The notes beneath the pieces were generated by a model. The model did no database searches. It worked only from the letters and a program-made list of their open reading frames with translations, and was not told the DNA's origin. Of a stretch of 64,000 bases of DNA, positions 43,266 to 51,794 are shown piece by piece; position 1 is the first letter of the stretch, and each line of letters opens with the position of its first letter. Source of the DNA: UBA8231 sp036011085 (GTDB lineage Bacteria; Latescibacterota; UBA2968; UBA8231); the NCBI GenBank assembly GCA_036011085.1, contig DASCMS010000044.1, positions 62,001-126,000 on the forward strand, read 5' to 3'. A program made the position numbers and the translations under genes.

Positions 43266-43266
43266 T

Positions 43267-44496
43267 ATGTATCGAGATCGACTGTTGACCAGGCGCCTGG
43301 GCGACCTCACAAGGGCATTTCCTGCAGTGGTCGTCGCTGGCGCGCGACAGGTGGGCAAAACGACCCTGCTGCGCCATCTGTATCTGCCAGTGGCAGATGT
43401 CGTCGTTTTCGATCCGGTCGTCGATGTCGAGAATGCCCGACAGGATCCGGATCTGTTCCTCTCCAATCACCGCACACCCCTGGTTCTCGACGAGATCCAG
43501 TATGCCCCCGAACTGGTGGCCAGCCTCAAACGTCGCATCGACGAGGATCGATCGCCCGGACAGTACATCCTCAGCGGCTCACAGCAATGGAGCGTGCTGA
43601 CATCCGTAGCCGACAGTCTGGCCGGTCGCGCCGCGTTTCTGGATCTCGAGGGATTCTGTCTGGCCGAGGAGGTGGGATCGTCCGCATCCTGGCTGGCTCG
43701 CTGGCTGGATGATCCGGAGTTCCTCACCTCACCGCGCCATCGACTGCCCGCGCCCCGGACGCTCTACGAGCACCTTTGGCGCGGTGGGCTGCCCGAGGCG
43801 ACCTTGCTGGCTCAGGAGGTCATCCCTGATTTCCATGCGGCCTATCAACGGACCTACATCGAACGCGACATCCGCCTGCTGGCAGATGTGTCCGACTGGC
43901 AGTTGTTCGGCCGCTTCGTCCGGCTGTGTGCCGCACTCACAGCCCAGGAGATCAATCGAAGCCAGTTGGGCAGAGGACTAGGCGTCACACCCCAGACTGC
44001 GGGGCGCTGGCTGGAGTTGCTGAAGGCGGCCTACCAGTGGTTTGAAGTACCCGCCTTTTCAGGCAATGCCGTCAAGCGAGTCAGCGGCAAGTCAAAGGGG
44101 TACCTGGCCGACACCGGTCTGGCGTGCCACGCACAGTTGCTCTCCTCGCCGGCAGCTCTCGGTGGGCATCCACAGTTGGGTGCCCTGTTCGAGACGGCAG
44201 TCGCCGGTGAGATCCGCAAGCATGCAGGCGCTATGTCGATGCCGCCACAGATGTTTCATTGGCGGACCAATGGCGGGGCGGAAGTGGATCTGTTGCTCGA
44301 GCGGGATGGCATGTTCTTTCCGATTGAGCTCAAGGCCACCAGCGCACCGTCACGACGCGACACGTCGGGCATCACCGCCTTCCGCAAGACATATCCCCAC
44401 TTACGAATCGCCCATGGGCTCGTCATCGCTCCGACCGAGAAAGTCCTCCAGCTGTCGGATCAGGATTGGGCGATTCACTGGGACCTGGTCGGTTGA
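43267..44496 (+). CDS. AAA+ ATPase with DUF4143 domain
   Basis: A protein of about 409 residues. The Walker A is GARQVGKTTLL, Walker B is PLVLDEIQYAPEL, and sensor region YILSGSQQW follows; the C-terminal half has GGLPEATLLAQE, YIERDIRLLADV and a nuclease-like FETAVAGEIRK and WRTNGGAEVDLLLE. These mark the widespread AAA_14/DUF4143 family, which has a PD-(D/E)XK-like C-terminal domain and no agreed function. The start is uncertain: TTG 43231 and ATG 43258 are also in frame; 43267 gives the usual MYRDRLLTRRL beginning. It follows the toxin gene by 70 bp. Confidence 0.85.
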   Translation: MYRDRLLTRRLGDLTRAFPAVVVAGARQVGKTTLLRHLYLPVADVVVFDPVVDVENARQDPDLFLSNHRTPLVLDEIQYAPELVASLKRRIDEDRSPGQYILSGSQQWSVLTSVADSLAGRAAFLDLEGFCLAEEVGSSASWLARWLDDPEFLTSPRHRLPAPRTLYEHLWRGGLPEATLLAQEVIPDFHAAYQRTYIERDIRLLADVSDWQLFGRFVRLCAALTAQEINRSQLGRGLGVTPQTAGRWLELLKAAYQWFEVPAFSGNAVKRVSGKSKGYLADTGLACHAQLLSSPAALGGHPQLGALFETAVAGEIRKHAGAMSMPPQMFHWRTNGGAEVDLLLERDGMFFPIELKATSAPSRRDTSGITAFRKTYPHLRIAHGLVIAPTEKVLQLSDQDWAIHWDLVG

Positions 44497-44511
44497 GGGT
44501 GTATCGCTAGC

Positions 44512-45735
44512 GTGCTGAGCAGCTTCCATCTGCGGGAGTTCAACCGCAATGTGAAGCTGTTCTTTCTCTACGGTATTTCGATCAACGCCGGAATGGCGTT
44601 GTTCACGTTGCTCTACAACCTGTATCTGCTGCGCCTGAGTTATCAGGAGGACTTCATCGGCCAGGTCGCCGGGATGGCGCCGTTGGCCACCGGTCTGCTG
44701 GCACTGCCGATCGGCATGCTCAGCGACCGCCTCGGACGCAAGCCCTTCCTGGTGGCGTCGAGTCTGCTCCTGGCGGTGTCGCAGTTGGGTCTGTGTCTCT
44801 CGACAACGCCGGTGGCGCTGCTGGCGTTCTCCTTCCTCGGCGGCGTGGCGACGGCCTTCATCTGGGTCAATCATGTTCCGTTCCTGTCCGACAACGCATC
44901 TGTCTCGCGACGCGCCGAGGCCCTGGTGCTATGGTCGGCACTGCAAGTGGCGGTACGCATGCTCTGGAGCCTGGTGGGAGGGTTTCTCCCGGGCTTCATG
45001 GGCAGCCTCCTCGATGTGTCGACCGAACTGCCGGAGCCTTTCCGCTATTCTCTGTTTCTGGGAGTCGCCCTGTCGCTGATCGCCGTCTTGCCGCTGCTGC
45101 GAATGCCAGGTCACGCCGGTCGGAATTCCCCAGGCAAGGAGGTGGACACGCGGGCCGACGACACTTCGGCCTCTCCCTGGCCGACCTTCATCGGCATCGC
45201 CGCTCTCAGCGGATCCCGTGGCTTCTCGATGGGCCTGACGTTCCCCTTCTTCAACGTCTTCTTCGAAGAGGAGTTGCACGTCGGTGCTACGGCGATCGGG
45301 GCGATCTTCTTTCTCAGCCAACTGGTGGGCCTGCCGGCGACCTTCACCGCACCTGCCCTGGTGCGCAGATTCGGAGCGACTTTGACCATCCTCCCGGCGC
45401 GTACCGTCGGTGGCCTGGCTCTGGGCGTGATGGGGACGGTGATCAACCTGCCCGTCGCGGTGTTGATGTTTCTGCTGTCACGGGCCGCCGAGGTCGTCGA
45501 CAATCCTTCCGACCAGCATTTTTCCACGCAGATTCTGCCACGACGCTACTGGGCGCGGATCCAGGGATTCCGCGTCTGTGGCTTTCAGCTGTTCAACTTC
45601 GCGGGAAGTGTGCTCGGCGGACTGCTGATCCTCGATTACGGGTACGGGGCGGCTTTCGGGCTAGCCTGCATGGCGAGGATAGCAAGCGGCCTGATCATGG
45701 CGGGATGGTTCGGACTGCGGCCGAAGACAGGGTAG
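44512..45735 (+). CDS. Major facilitator superfamily (MFS) transporter
   Basis: A 407-residue membrane protein with about 12 helices. Family marks are GMLSDRLGRKPFLVASSLL between helices 2 and 3 and FGATLTILPARTVGG at the equivalent place in the second half. The N-terminus FHLREFNRNVKLFFLYG begins in the cytoplasm. The substrate is unknown. The start is GTG 44512, 15 bp after the ATPase gene. Confidence 0.88.
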   Translation: MLSSFHLREFNRNVKLFFLYGISINAGMALFTLLYNLYLLRLSYQEDFIGQVAGMAPLATGLLALPIGMLSDRLGRKPFLVASSLLLAVSQLGLCLSTTPVALLAFSFLGGVATAFIWVNHVPFLSDNASVSRRAEALVLWSALQVAVRMLWSLVGGFLPGFMGSLLDVSTELPEPFRYSLFLGVALSLIAVLPLLRMPGHAGRNSPGKEVDTRADDTSASPWPTFIGIAALSGSRGFSMGLTFPFFNVFFEEELHVGATAIGAIFFLSQLVGLPATFTAPALVRRFGATLTILPARTVGGLALGVMGTVINLPVAVLMFLLSRAAEVVDNPSDQHFSTQILPRRYWARIQGFRVCGFQLFNFAGSVLGGLLILDYGYGAAFGLACMARIASGLIMAGWFGLRPKTG

Positions 45736-45817
45736 AACACTGGACGCCACCTCCGGGCCATCTTGGTGTTCTGACGTCAAGGTGTCTACATTCAGTTCCA
45801 TAGAGGAGCACCTCATC

Positions 45818-46741
45818 ATGAACGTCTTTGCTGCAGCAGAATCTCATCTGGCCCAGAGAATCCGGCGCACCCTCGCCGGCGGCGTGCGGCGCATGAGCAC
45901 AAGGTCGCGTGTCATCACCGCAGTCGTTCTGTGCGGTGCCTGTGCTGCCGTCCTGCCTTCGACCGGTATCGCACAGACGCGAGACAGCGTCGACTGGGAG
46001 ATGGCCAGGACCACGGCGCCGGAGGAGTGGTCAGAGGAGCTGAAGTCCCAGATCATCGCTGCCGGCTACGATCTGGAGGCCATTGCGGAGCGTATACGCC
46101 TGGGTCAGCAGGAGGACGCGCGTCGCACGGAAGGGGATGGCGACAGTGACCGACTTGCCGAGTTCCAGCGAGGTGTCGCCGCAAGAGCGATGGCCATCCC
46201 ACCGGAGGAATGGAATGAAAGGTTGAAAGCGGCCATCGTCCGTGCCGGCTGGGACCTGGATGAGTTCACCGAAGGGATCCGCCAACGGCAGGCATTTGCG
46301 CACCAGGCGAAGAGGGAGGACGGCATAGACTGGCGGGCAGTTGCGGCGATGCCGCCGGAGGAGTGGTCAGAGGAGCTGAAGTCCCAGATTATCGCCGCCG
46401 GTCATGATCTGGAGGAGATCGCGGAGCGTATACGTCTGCGTCAGCAGGAAGAAGTTGCGCGTCGCACGGATGAGGATGGCGACAGCGACCGACTTGCTGA
46501 GTTCCAGCGTGGCGTTGCCGCCAGGGCGATGGCCACACCGCCGGAGGAATGGGATGAAGAGATGAAGCGTGCCATCCGGCGAGCTGGTTGGGATCCGGTG
46601 GTTCTTGCCGAGCGGGTGCGCCAGGCCCGGGCAAGCGACAGCGAATCGGTGGATCTGTCTGAGCTGCAGTCCGGGGCCAGCACCGTCATTCAGGAGCGTA
46701 CCTGGGGGCAGGTAAAGCGGGAGGTCGCCAACCCCGAGTAG
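45818..46741 (+). CDS. Secreted repeat protein of unknown function
   Basis: A 307-residue protein with an extended N-terminus and hydrophobic segment RVITAVVLCGACAAVLP ending STGIAQ, a probable signal peptide. The mature part is built of four related helical units opening (A/P)PEEWxEELKxxI.AAGxDLE, arranged as two copies of a 112-residue block joined head to tail. It is highly charged and contains many Glu, Arg and Gln residues. The ATG at 45818 follows GAGGAG; the longer GTG start at 45782 is less likely. I do not recognise the family. Confidence 0.75.
   Translation: MNVFAAAESHLAQRIRRTLAGGVRRMSTRSRVITAVVLCGACAAVLPSTGIAQTRDSVDWEMARTTAPEEWSEELKSQIIAAGYDLEAIAERIRLGQQEDARRTEGDGDSDRLAEFQRGVAARAMAIPPEEWNERLKAAIVRAGWDLDEFTEGIRQRQAFAHQAKREDGIDWRAVAAMPPEEWSEELKSQIIAAGHDLEEIAERIRLRQQEEVARRTDEDGDSDRLAEFQRGVAARAMATPPEEWDEEMKRAIRRAGWDPVVLAERVRQARASDSESVDLSELQSGASTVIQERTWGQVKREVANPE
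46021..46640 (+). repeat. 336-bp tandem direct repeat inside the repeat-protein gene
   Basis: The stretch beginning GGAGGAGTGGTCAGAGGAGC at 46021 recurs at 46357, exactly 336 bp later. Long parts of both copies are near identical at DNA level (for example the segment around GACCGACTTGC), showing a fairly recent in-frame duplication of 112 codons. Each copy holds two weaker half-repeats of about 56 residues. Confidence 0.75.
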
Positions 46742-46828
46742 CGCAGTCTGCCGTACCGACAATCCATCAGCCATCATGCAGCATACGGAAGAAGGTCGGA
46801 CCTGAGAATCGTCCTCTGGCTCGCTTTC

Positions 46829-47962
46829 ATGATATGGACGGTGGGGCTCGGGTGCGCCGGCCTGGTCGTGGCCGTCGCGATCTATTCGGAGTTGGCAGCG
46901 CCGACCATCATCGAGTACTCCGGCCGGCCACTGGTGGACGTGGACTTCTTCGTCCGCCACGAGAGACTCGGTTGGGCGCTGCAGCCACATCTCGAGTATC
47001 ACCTGCTGGACGAAGCCACGCAGGAGCCAGTGCCCTACTTCACCACGGGAGCTGACGGACTGCGCTTGACCGCCAGCGGCGCCGGCCCTCTGGAACCCGG
47101 GATCGTCCTTCTAGGTGACTCCTTCGTCCAGGGTTATCACCTGTACGACCACTAGACCATCGGCTCCCGCCTGGAGGAAAAAACCAGGATCGGCACGGTG
47201 AACGCCGGCGTCGGCGGCTATTCCACAGACCAGCAGTACATCCTGCTGCAGCAGTTGCTCGGGTCGCACGATCCATCCTGGGTGGTTCTGATCTTCTTCG
47301 TCAATGATCTTCTCTACCTGGAGAATGACGAAGCCTTCGGCATGGGAAAACCGCGTTTCGAGGTTGACGACGGCCGAGTCGACATCACCGCCCTTCACCT
47401 GCCGACGCTCAGAAGCGACTCTCTGGGCATGTCATCTATCAACCGGAAGGTGGTTGACTGTTGCACCTATGACCCGTTGGCCAACGTCCTCGAGAAAGTC
47501 GGCAGGACCCTCGGCGCGAGACCACTGCCAGGCGCCCTTCTGGGGGAACTGCAGTCGCAGATCGGTCTGACCAAGAAGCGCGAGCACCACTACCAGATCG
47601 GGCGTCCGGAGTTCTACACTCAACCCGAACGGTACGGTTCAGACTGGAGCCTGTTCTTCCAGTTTCTCCTGCATATACAGAGGCAGGGCGAGCGGGATGG
47701 GTTTCAGCTGCTCGTTCTCTATCTGCCCGAGATCGCTCAGATCGTCGAGGCTGACACCGACCCCTTTGCTCCGCAGCGCTATTTCGCTGACCGCTGCGGC
47801 CATCTGAAGATTGACTGCCTCGAGCCCCATCGCGCATTCGTCGAACGACAGGGGGAGGGGATCGATCTGTTCTTCATGGACGATGGCCATCTCTCGCCCC
47901 GTGGGGCGGATCTCGTTGCCGGGATCCTGGCCGCCCGGCTTTCTAGAACTCCAGCTCGTTGA
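46829..47962 (+). pseudogene. SGNH/GDSL-type hydrolase interrupted by an in-frame TAG
   Basis: Two stretches in the same frame, 46829-47152 and 47156-47962, make one continuous SGNH hydrolase apart from a TAG at 47153-47155. Before it are a signal-anchor segment and the block I motif IVLLGDSFVQGYHLYDH. After it follow NAGVGGYSTDQQYILLQQLL, the ND motif FFVNDLLYL and block V DGHLSPRGADLVA. Homologs would have a polar residue at the stop; CAG to TAG is the simplest change. The gene may really begin at a CTG (46802) giving MRIVLWLAFMIW after GGAAGAAGG. It overlaps the convergent gene by 20 bp. Confidence 0.7.
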
Positions 47963-48584
47963 ACTCCTCCCAGCGATGGAACCCGGCCTTGGTGAAGGGA
48001 GCCGTCGAAGACAACTCCGGGTTCTCCAGGCCGCCGTTGCAGTTATAGCGGCAGACGGCAAACTGCCACACGGTGCCGGCCCGGGGTGCCTGATCCATGC
48101 CGAAAGCCTGCCATGGTACAACCGCCTCCACGGTCCAGCTGCCGTCTGCCACCACAACTCTCTTCCTCGTGCCACTGGCCAGCGCAATCACTTCGTCCCA
48201 GGTGATCTCACCGGCCATGAAGCGCTCTCGGTCCGGGATCCGGATATCCATCAGGAAATCGTTGGGCGTGACGTGGATCTCCCAGTAGTCGGGGCGGTCG
48301 GCGCCGGGCTTGATGAACAGTTCGGCCACGTCACCCAGAGTCCACATCTTCTGCTGATCGGCGGTGGCCTGCGAGAAGATGTCGCTGTCCTGCAGTTCCA
48401 CATGGAAGGCGAGCCCCTCCGCGGCGGCGCCGACACGGGCCGTCCCGGCTTCATGGGGGAGGTCCGTGGCTGATTCCCAGAAGCGGCGAAGAGTCAGTGG
48501 CTGACAGTCGGCGTAGGTGGCGGTATCCGCGGGCTCGGAGAGAACACGAACTACTTCACGACAGGGCAAGGGGGCAGGGCTCAT
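47943..48584 (-). CDS. CBM9-like / DOMON carbohydrate-binding protein
   Basis: A 213-residue protein without a signal peptide. The pattern FHVELQDSDIFSQ, DVAELFIKPGADRPDYWEIHVTP, SWTVEAVVPWQAFG and GTVWQFAVCRYNCNG is that of family 9-like carbohydrate-binding beta-sandwiches, found alone or on cell-surface enzymes. The ATG at 48582-48584 follows a perfect AAGGAG 5 nt upstream; a longer frame to 48614 is not needed. It is divergent from the large secreted protein. Confidence 0.78.
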   Translation of the reverse strand: MSPAPLPCREVVRVLSEPADTATYADCQPLTLRRFWESATDLPHEAGTARVGAAAEGLAFHVELQDSDIFSQATADQQKMWTLGDVAELFIKPGADRPDYWEIHVTPNDFLMDIRIPDRERFMAGEITWDEVIALASGTRKRVVVADGSWTVEAVVPWQAFGMDQAPRAGTVWQFAVCRYNCNGGLENPELSSTAPFTKAGFHRWEEFNELEF

Positions 48585-48718
48585 CAGGACTCCTTCAGGC
48601 GCGAGTGCATCCAAGCTACACTCCGGCGGGAACGACCTCCAGAGCTGACCTGCGGTTGCCGGGACGGCGACACCTTTCGTTCATTGCGCAGCATCCCCTT
48701 CCCATCAGGTCATTTGCT

Positions 48719-51019
48719 CTGAACACTCATCGACGTACAGCCGTGTTGATCCTCCTGGGCCTGCTCCCGCTGACGCCGCCGGCGATTCGTGACGCCGGGG
48801 CGCAGGTGCTGCGCTTTGACAGTGAGGCGTCCTGGCAGCAGTGGCAGCTGCCTGCTGGCGCTCTCGAGATCACACCTTCCGGCGGGTTGGTCGCCGTTCG
48901 CCTGCGCAAGGACATCAACGCCGCGGTGAACTCGGCGCAGTTCGATGGCGGTGTCCTGCAGGCGAGTTCGAATCGGCAGATGGCGGATCTGGCCATCGAT
49001 GGTGATCCCGCCACGGGATGGCGCCCGGATGGTACCGAGCGCACGGGGGAGGCCGTGCTCGAGATCAATCTGGGTCGTGCCGTGTCGACGAACTCGGTGA
49101 CGCTGGTTTTCGCCGAGGATGCACCCCCCTTCGAGTTGTTCGAGGTGTTGATGTCGACGGGCGAGCCGCAGGTCGACATCGTCGGCAATCCACTTCCGGG
49201 TGTCGTCGTCTACCGCATGCAGCACCGCTTCAAGGAGAACTCGCGGCACGAGGTGACGATCGAGTTCGATCCCCTGAAGGATCCGCCGATTCAATACGTA
49301 CGGGTCGTGCCGTTGATCTATCACCCCGACGCACGCCTGACCGAGATCCAGGTCAACGGCTTCGGCGACAATGCGGTGCTGGGACTGATCCCGCGGGGGG
49401 GCAGCGCCAATGTCGTGGTCGGTCTCGGTCGGATTGAGCTCGATGTGCCATTGGGCAATGTGGTGGGGTTGATCGACGGCGCCATGGCGACGCGCATGTA
49501 CTACGGGGCAACACCAGGCCGGGGTGTCGAGGACATCGACGCGCACATCGTGCTGGACCTTGGCGCGGTGTACTGGCTCGACCACGTCCGCCTGATCGGC
49601 GAAGCCATGGGTTTCCGTCGGTTCAGCTTCAAGGACTACTCGCTGTTGACCTCCGATGGCAGCCTGGCGCCGGACGGCACACTGATCTGGGATCGGCAAT
49701 TCAACGGTCGGGCGACAGACAGCGACAACCGACGGGGCTTCGTCGACCACTTCTTTCAACGGAGGCCGGTACGGCTTGTGAGACTCCTGTGGAAGTTCTG
49801 GGATGGCGCCTGCGCCGTGGCCCTGGGCGGTGGACAGAGGGCCACGTCCGTCGCCTGTTCCGCACGGGGTACCATGCAGGAGATGCAGGCCTTTGGCGGT
49901 GGGTTTCCCCGGGATCTGAGGATGCAGTCGCAGATTCTGGATCTTGGCCAGCGGCGCAACTTCAGCATTGTCGAATGGCAGGGGGAGGTGCCGGCCGGCA
50001 CCCGGCTGGAAATCCGCAGTCGTACCGGCGGCGGGCTCGTGGAGCGCTACGTGTTTCTGGACCGCAATGGCAAACAGGTGACGGAGCGTGCCTGGGGTCG
50101 GCTGATCCCGTCTTTCCGGGGCCCAATCGACACGCTGCAGTCGGTTGGCGGTGACTGGAGTCCGTGGAGCACGGCGTACGCTCGATCAGGCGACCGCTTC
50201 CTGTCGCCGGCACCCCGTCGCTACGCCCAACTGCAGGTCGGGCTGTTGACCGACGACCCGGAGGTGGCACCGTCACTGGACTGGCTGCAGGTGACTCATA
50301 CGTCGCCCCTGGCGCTGACCGCTGTCGGCGAGGTGTTTCCCACGCAGGTGCGGGTCGGGGTGGAACAGGAATTCTCCTACTTTGTTCGTACCGACAACTC
50401 CAGCGCCGGCTTCGACGCTCTGGCCGTCGAGGCGACGGCGCCACCCACCTTCCTCGAAGCGCACATGTCCGGCGAGCCCGTCGAGGCAGCGGCCAAGGTG
50501 ACGACGGATGGCTTCCGCGTCACGTTGCCCCGGCGCGCCCGTGGCGGCGAACTGGTGGAATTGCGCTTCTCCTCTGCTGTCTTCCTGCACGGCACACGCT
50601 TTGAGGCCTTTCTGGAGGACAGCCGGTCGCCGGGGGATCGTCAGCGCGTAGACGCGGGAGATGCCTCGCCGGACGTGCCGGGCAACACCAATGTTGTGGG
50701 GCTGCCGGTGGGCGAGCGTGTACTGGCCAACGTCACACTGTCGACGCCGGTGGTGACGCCGAACGGCGATGCCGTTAACGACGAGCTCCGCGTCGAGGTG
50801 GATGTGGCCAACCTGCTGGTGGCGCGGCCGCTGGTCCTGCGGGTGTTCGACCTGGGCGGCCGGATCGTGCACCAGCAGCAGCGGCACATCGAGGCGGGAC
50901 GAGAGCGAATCAGCTGGCAGGCCCGTGGCGTGGCACCCGGAGTGTATGTCGTGGAGCTGAGTGTAGCAGGAGACGCGCGGTCGGAGACCGTGCGCCGGAC
51001 GGTGGCGGTGGTCTACTGA
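48719..51019 (+). CDS. Large secreted protein with discoidin-like domains and CHU_C/FlgD-type C-terminus
   Basis: A protein of about 766 residues. A CTG at 48719, after AGGTC, gives NTHRRTAVLILLGLLPLTPP and a cut after DAGAQ, a good signal peptide; ATG/GTG starts further upstream (GTG 48497 or 48605) add unlikely charged sequence. Two regions look like F5/8-type C (discoidin) sugar-binding domains: LAIDGDPATGWRPDGTERTG and a second near LIDGAMATRMYYG. The C-terminal ~80 residues (VVTPNGDAVNDELRVEVD, then VFDLGGRIV and GVAPGVYVVELSV) are the CHU_C/FlgD-like Ig fold found in FCB-group secreted proteins. It is probably exported and surface-bound. Confidence 0.78.
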   Translation: MNTHRRTAVLILLGLLPLTPPAIRDAGAQVLRFDSEASWQQWQLPAGALEITPSGGLVAVRLRKDINAAVNSAQFDGGVLQASSNRQMADLAIDGDPATGWRPDGTERTGEAVLEINLGRAVSTNSVTLVFAEDAPPFELFEVLMSTGEPQVDIVGNPLPGVVVYRMQHRFKENSRHEVTIEFDPLKDPPIQYVRVVPLIYHPDARLTEIQVNGFGDNAVLGLIPRGGSANVVVGLGRIELDVPLGNVVGLIDGAMATRMYYGATPGRGVEDIDAHIVLDLGAVYWLDHVRLIGEAMGFRRFSFKDYSLLTSDGSLAPDGTLIWDRQFNGRATDSDNRRGFVDHFFQRRPVRLVRLLWKFWDGACAVALGGGQRATSVACSARGTMQEMQAFGGGFPRDLRMQSQILDLGQRRNFSIVEWQGEVPAGTRLEIRSRTGGGLVERYVFLDRNGKQVTERAWGRLIPSFRGPIDTLQSVGGDWSPWSTAYARSGDRFLSPAPRRYAQLQVGLLTDDPEVAPSLDWLQVTHTSPLALTAVGEVFPTQVRVGVEQEFSYFVRTDNSSAGFDALAVEATAPPTFLEAHMSGEPVEAAAKVTTDGFRVTLPRRARGGELVELRFSSAVFLHGTRFEAFLEDSRSPGDRQRVDAGDASPDVPGNTNVVGLPVGERVLANVTLSTPVVTPNGDAVNDELRVEVDVANLLVARPLVLRVFDLGGRIVHQQQRHIEAGRERISWQARGVAPGVYVVELSVAGDARSETVRRTVAVVY

Positions 51020-51039
51020 ACGACAAGCTCCCGGCCACC

Positions 51040-51741
51040 TTACTCCAGTTCGAACCGCAGCCCCATGCCGACCGTAACCCCGCGGCTCCGCAGAGGGGCG
51101 CCGATGAGATCGTCGAAGCGGTCGTTCTGGAAGCCCGATTGAAACAGCAACCCCACTCCGGGAGACGACCTCACGCGAAACCCGGCACGTATCCCGACAC
51201 TCGTGCCTCGGCTCAGCGCCCGTCGTTCCAGTCGCTGTTCGCCGCGAGCAAACAACAGGTACCCGCCGACGAAGGGCTGCACCGCTGCGTGGGAGTTGCC
51301 TCGGCTCAGCGTTGCCTCCGGGCCACCACCCCAGAGGCGGGCAATGTCATTGTCGTTGAAGTCCTGACGGTAGAGATATCGGGCGCCGACCGTCAGGCGT
51401 GGTGACAGCGCGTAGCCCATGCCGGCGCTGAACTGCACCTGGGGCACCGAGAGTCCGAGCTCGTCGCACCAGCCGTCATCGGCCTCGTAGAGGCCGGGAT
51501 CGCACAGCTCCCGGCCGCGGTGGCTGCCATCTGTTTCGTCGTCCTCGGCGGCGGCGATGAGGACGACGACGATGGTGGCCATGCTGCGCAGCAGCTGTGT
51601 CCACTCGTCGCCGTCGTACAGTCCGTCGCTGTGGCCGCTGATGACGAACCCGTCGGCCGTGACGACGGTGGCACAAAGGAGCAGAGCGATAGTGGCGAGC
51701 GTGACAGCCCGTACAGGAATCGGGTGACGACGGCGGGGCAT
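51040..51741 (-). CDS. Outer-membrane beta-barrel-like protein
   Basis: A 233-residue protein with a signal peptide (MPRRRHPIPVRAVTLATIAL to about residue 28). The second half alternates polar and hydrophobic residues in strands (FSAGMGYALSPRLTVGARYL, GGYLLFARGEQ, GIRAGFRVRSSPG) and ends with an aromatic-containing strand LRFELE, as in small outer-membrane porin-like barrels. An acidic loop with two Cys (CDPGLYEADDGWCDE) sits between. The function is unknown. It lies 53 bp after the PhyH gene of the nos cluster, on the same strand, so it may be co-transcribed. Confidence 0.68.
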   Translation of the reverse strand: MPRRRHPIPVRAVTLATIALLLCATVVTADGFVISGHSDGLYDGDEWTQLLRSMATIVVVLIAAAEDDETDGSHRGRELCDPGLYEADDGWCDELGLSVPQVQFSAGMGYALSPRLTVGARYLYRQDFNDNDIARLWGGGPEATLSRGNSHAAVQPFVGGYLLFARGEQRLERRALSRGTSVGIRAGFRVRSSPGVGLLFQSGFQNDRFDDLIGAPLRSRGVTVGMGLRFELE

Positions 51742-51794
51742 GCGGGGTTCCCTCCCCCCTGCAGACCACCGGCCAACGGGCTCGTTCCCCCAGT

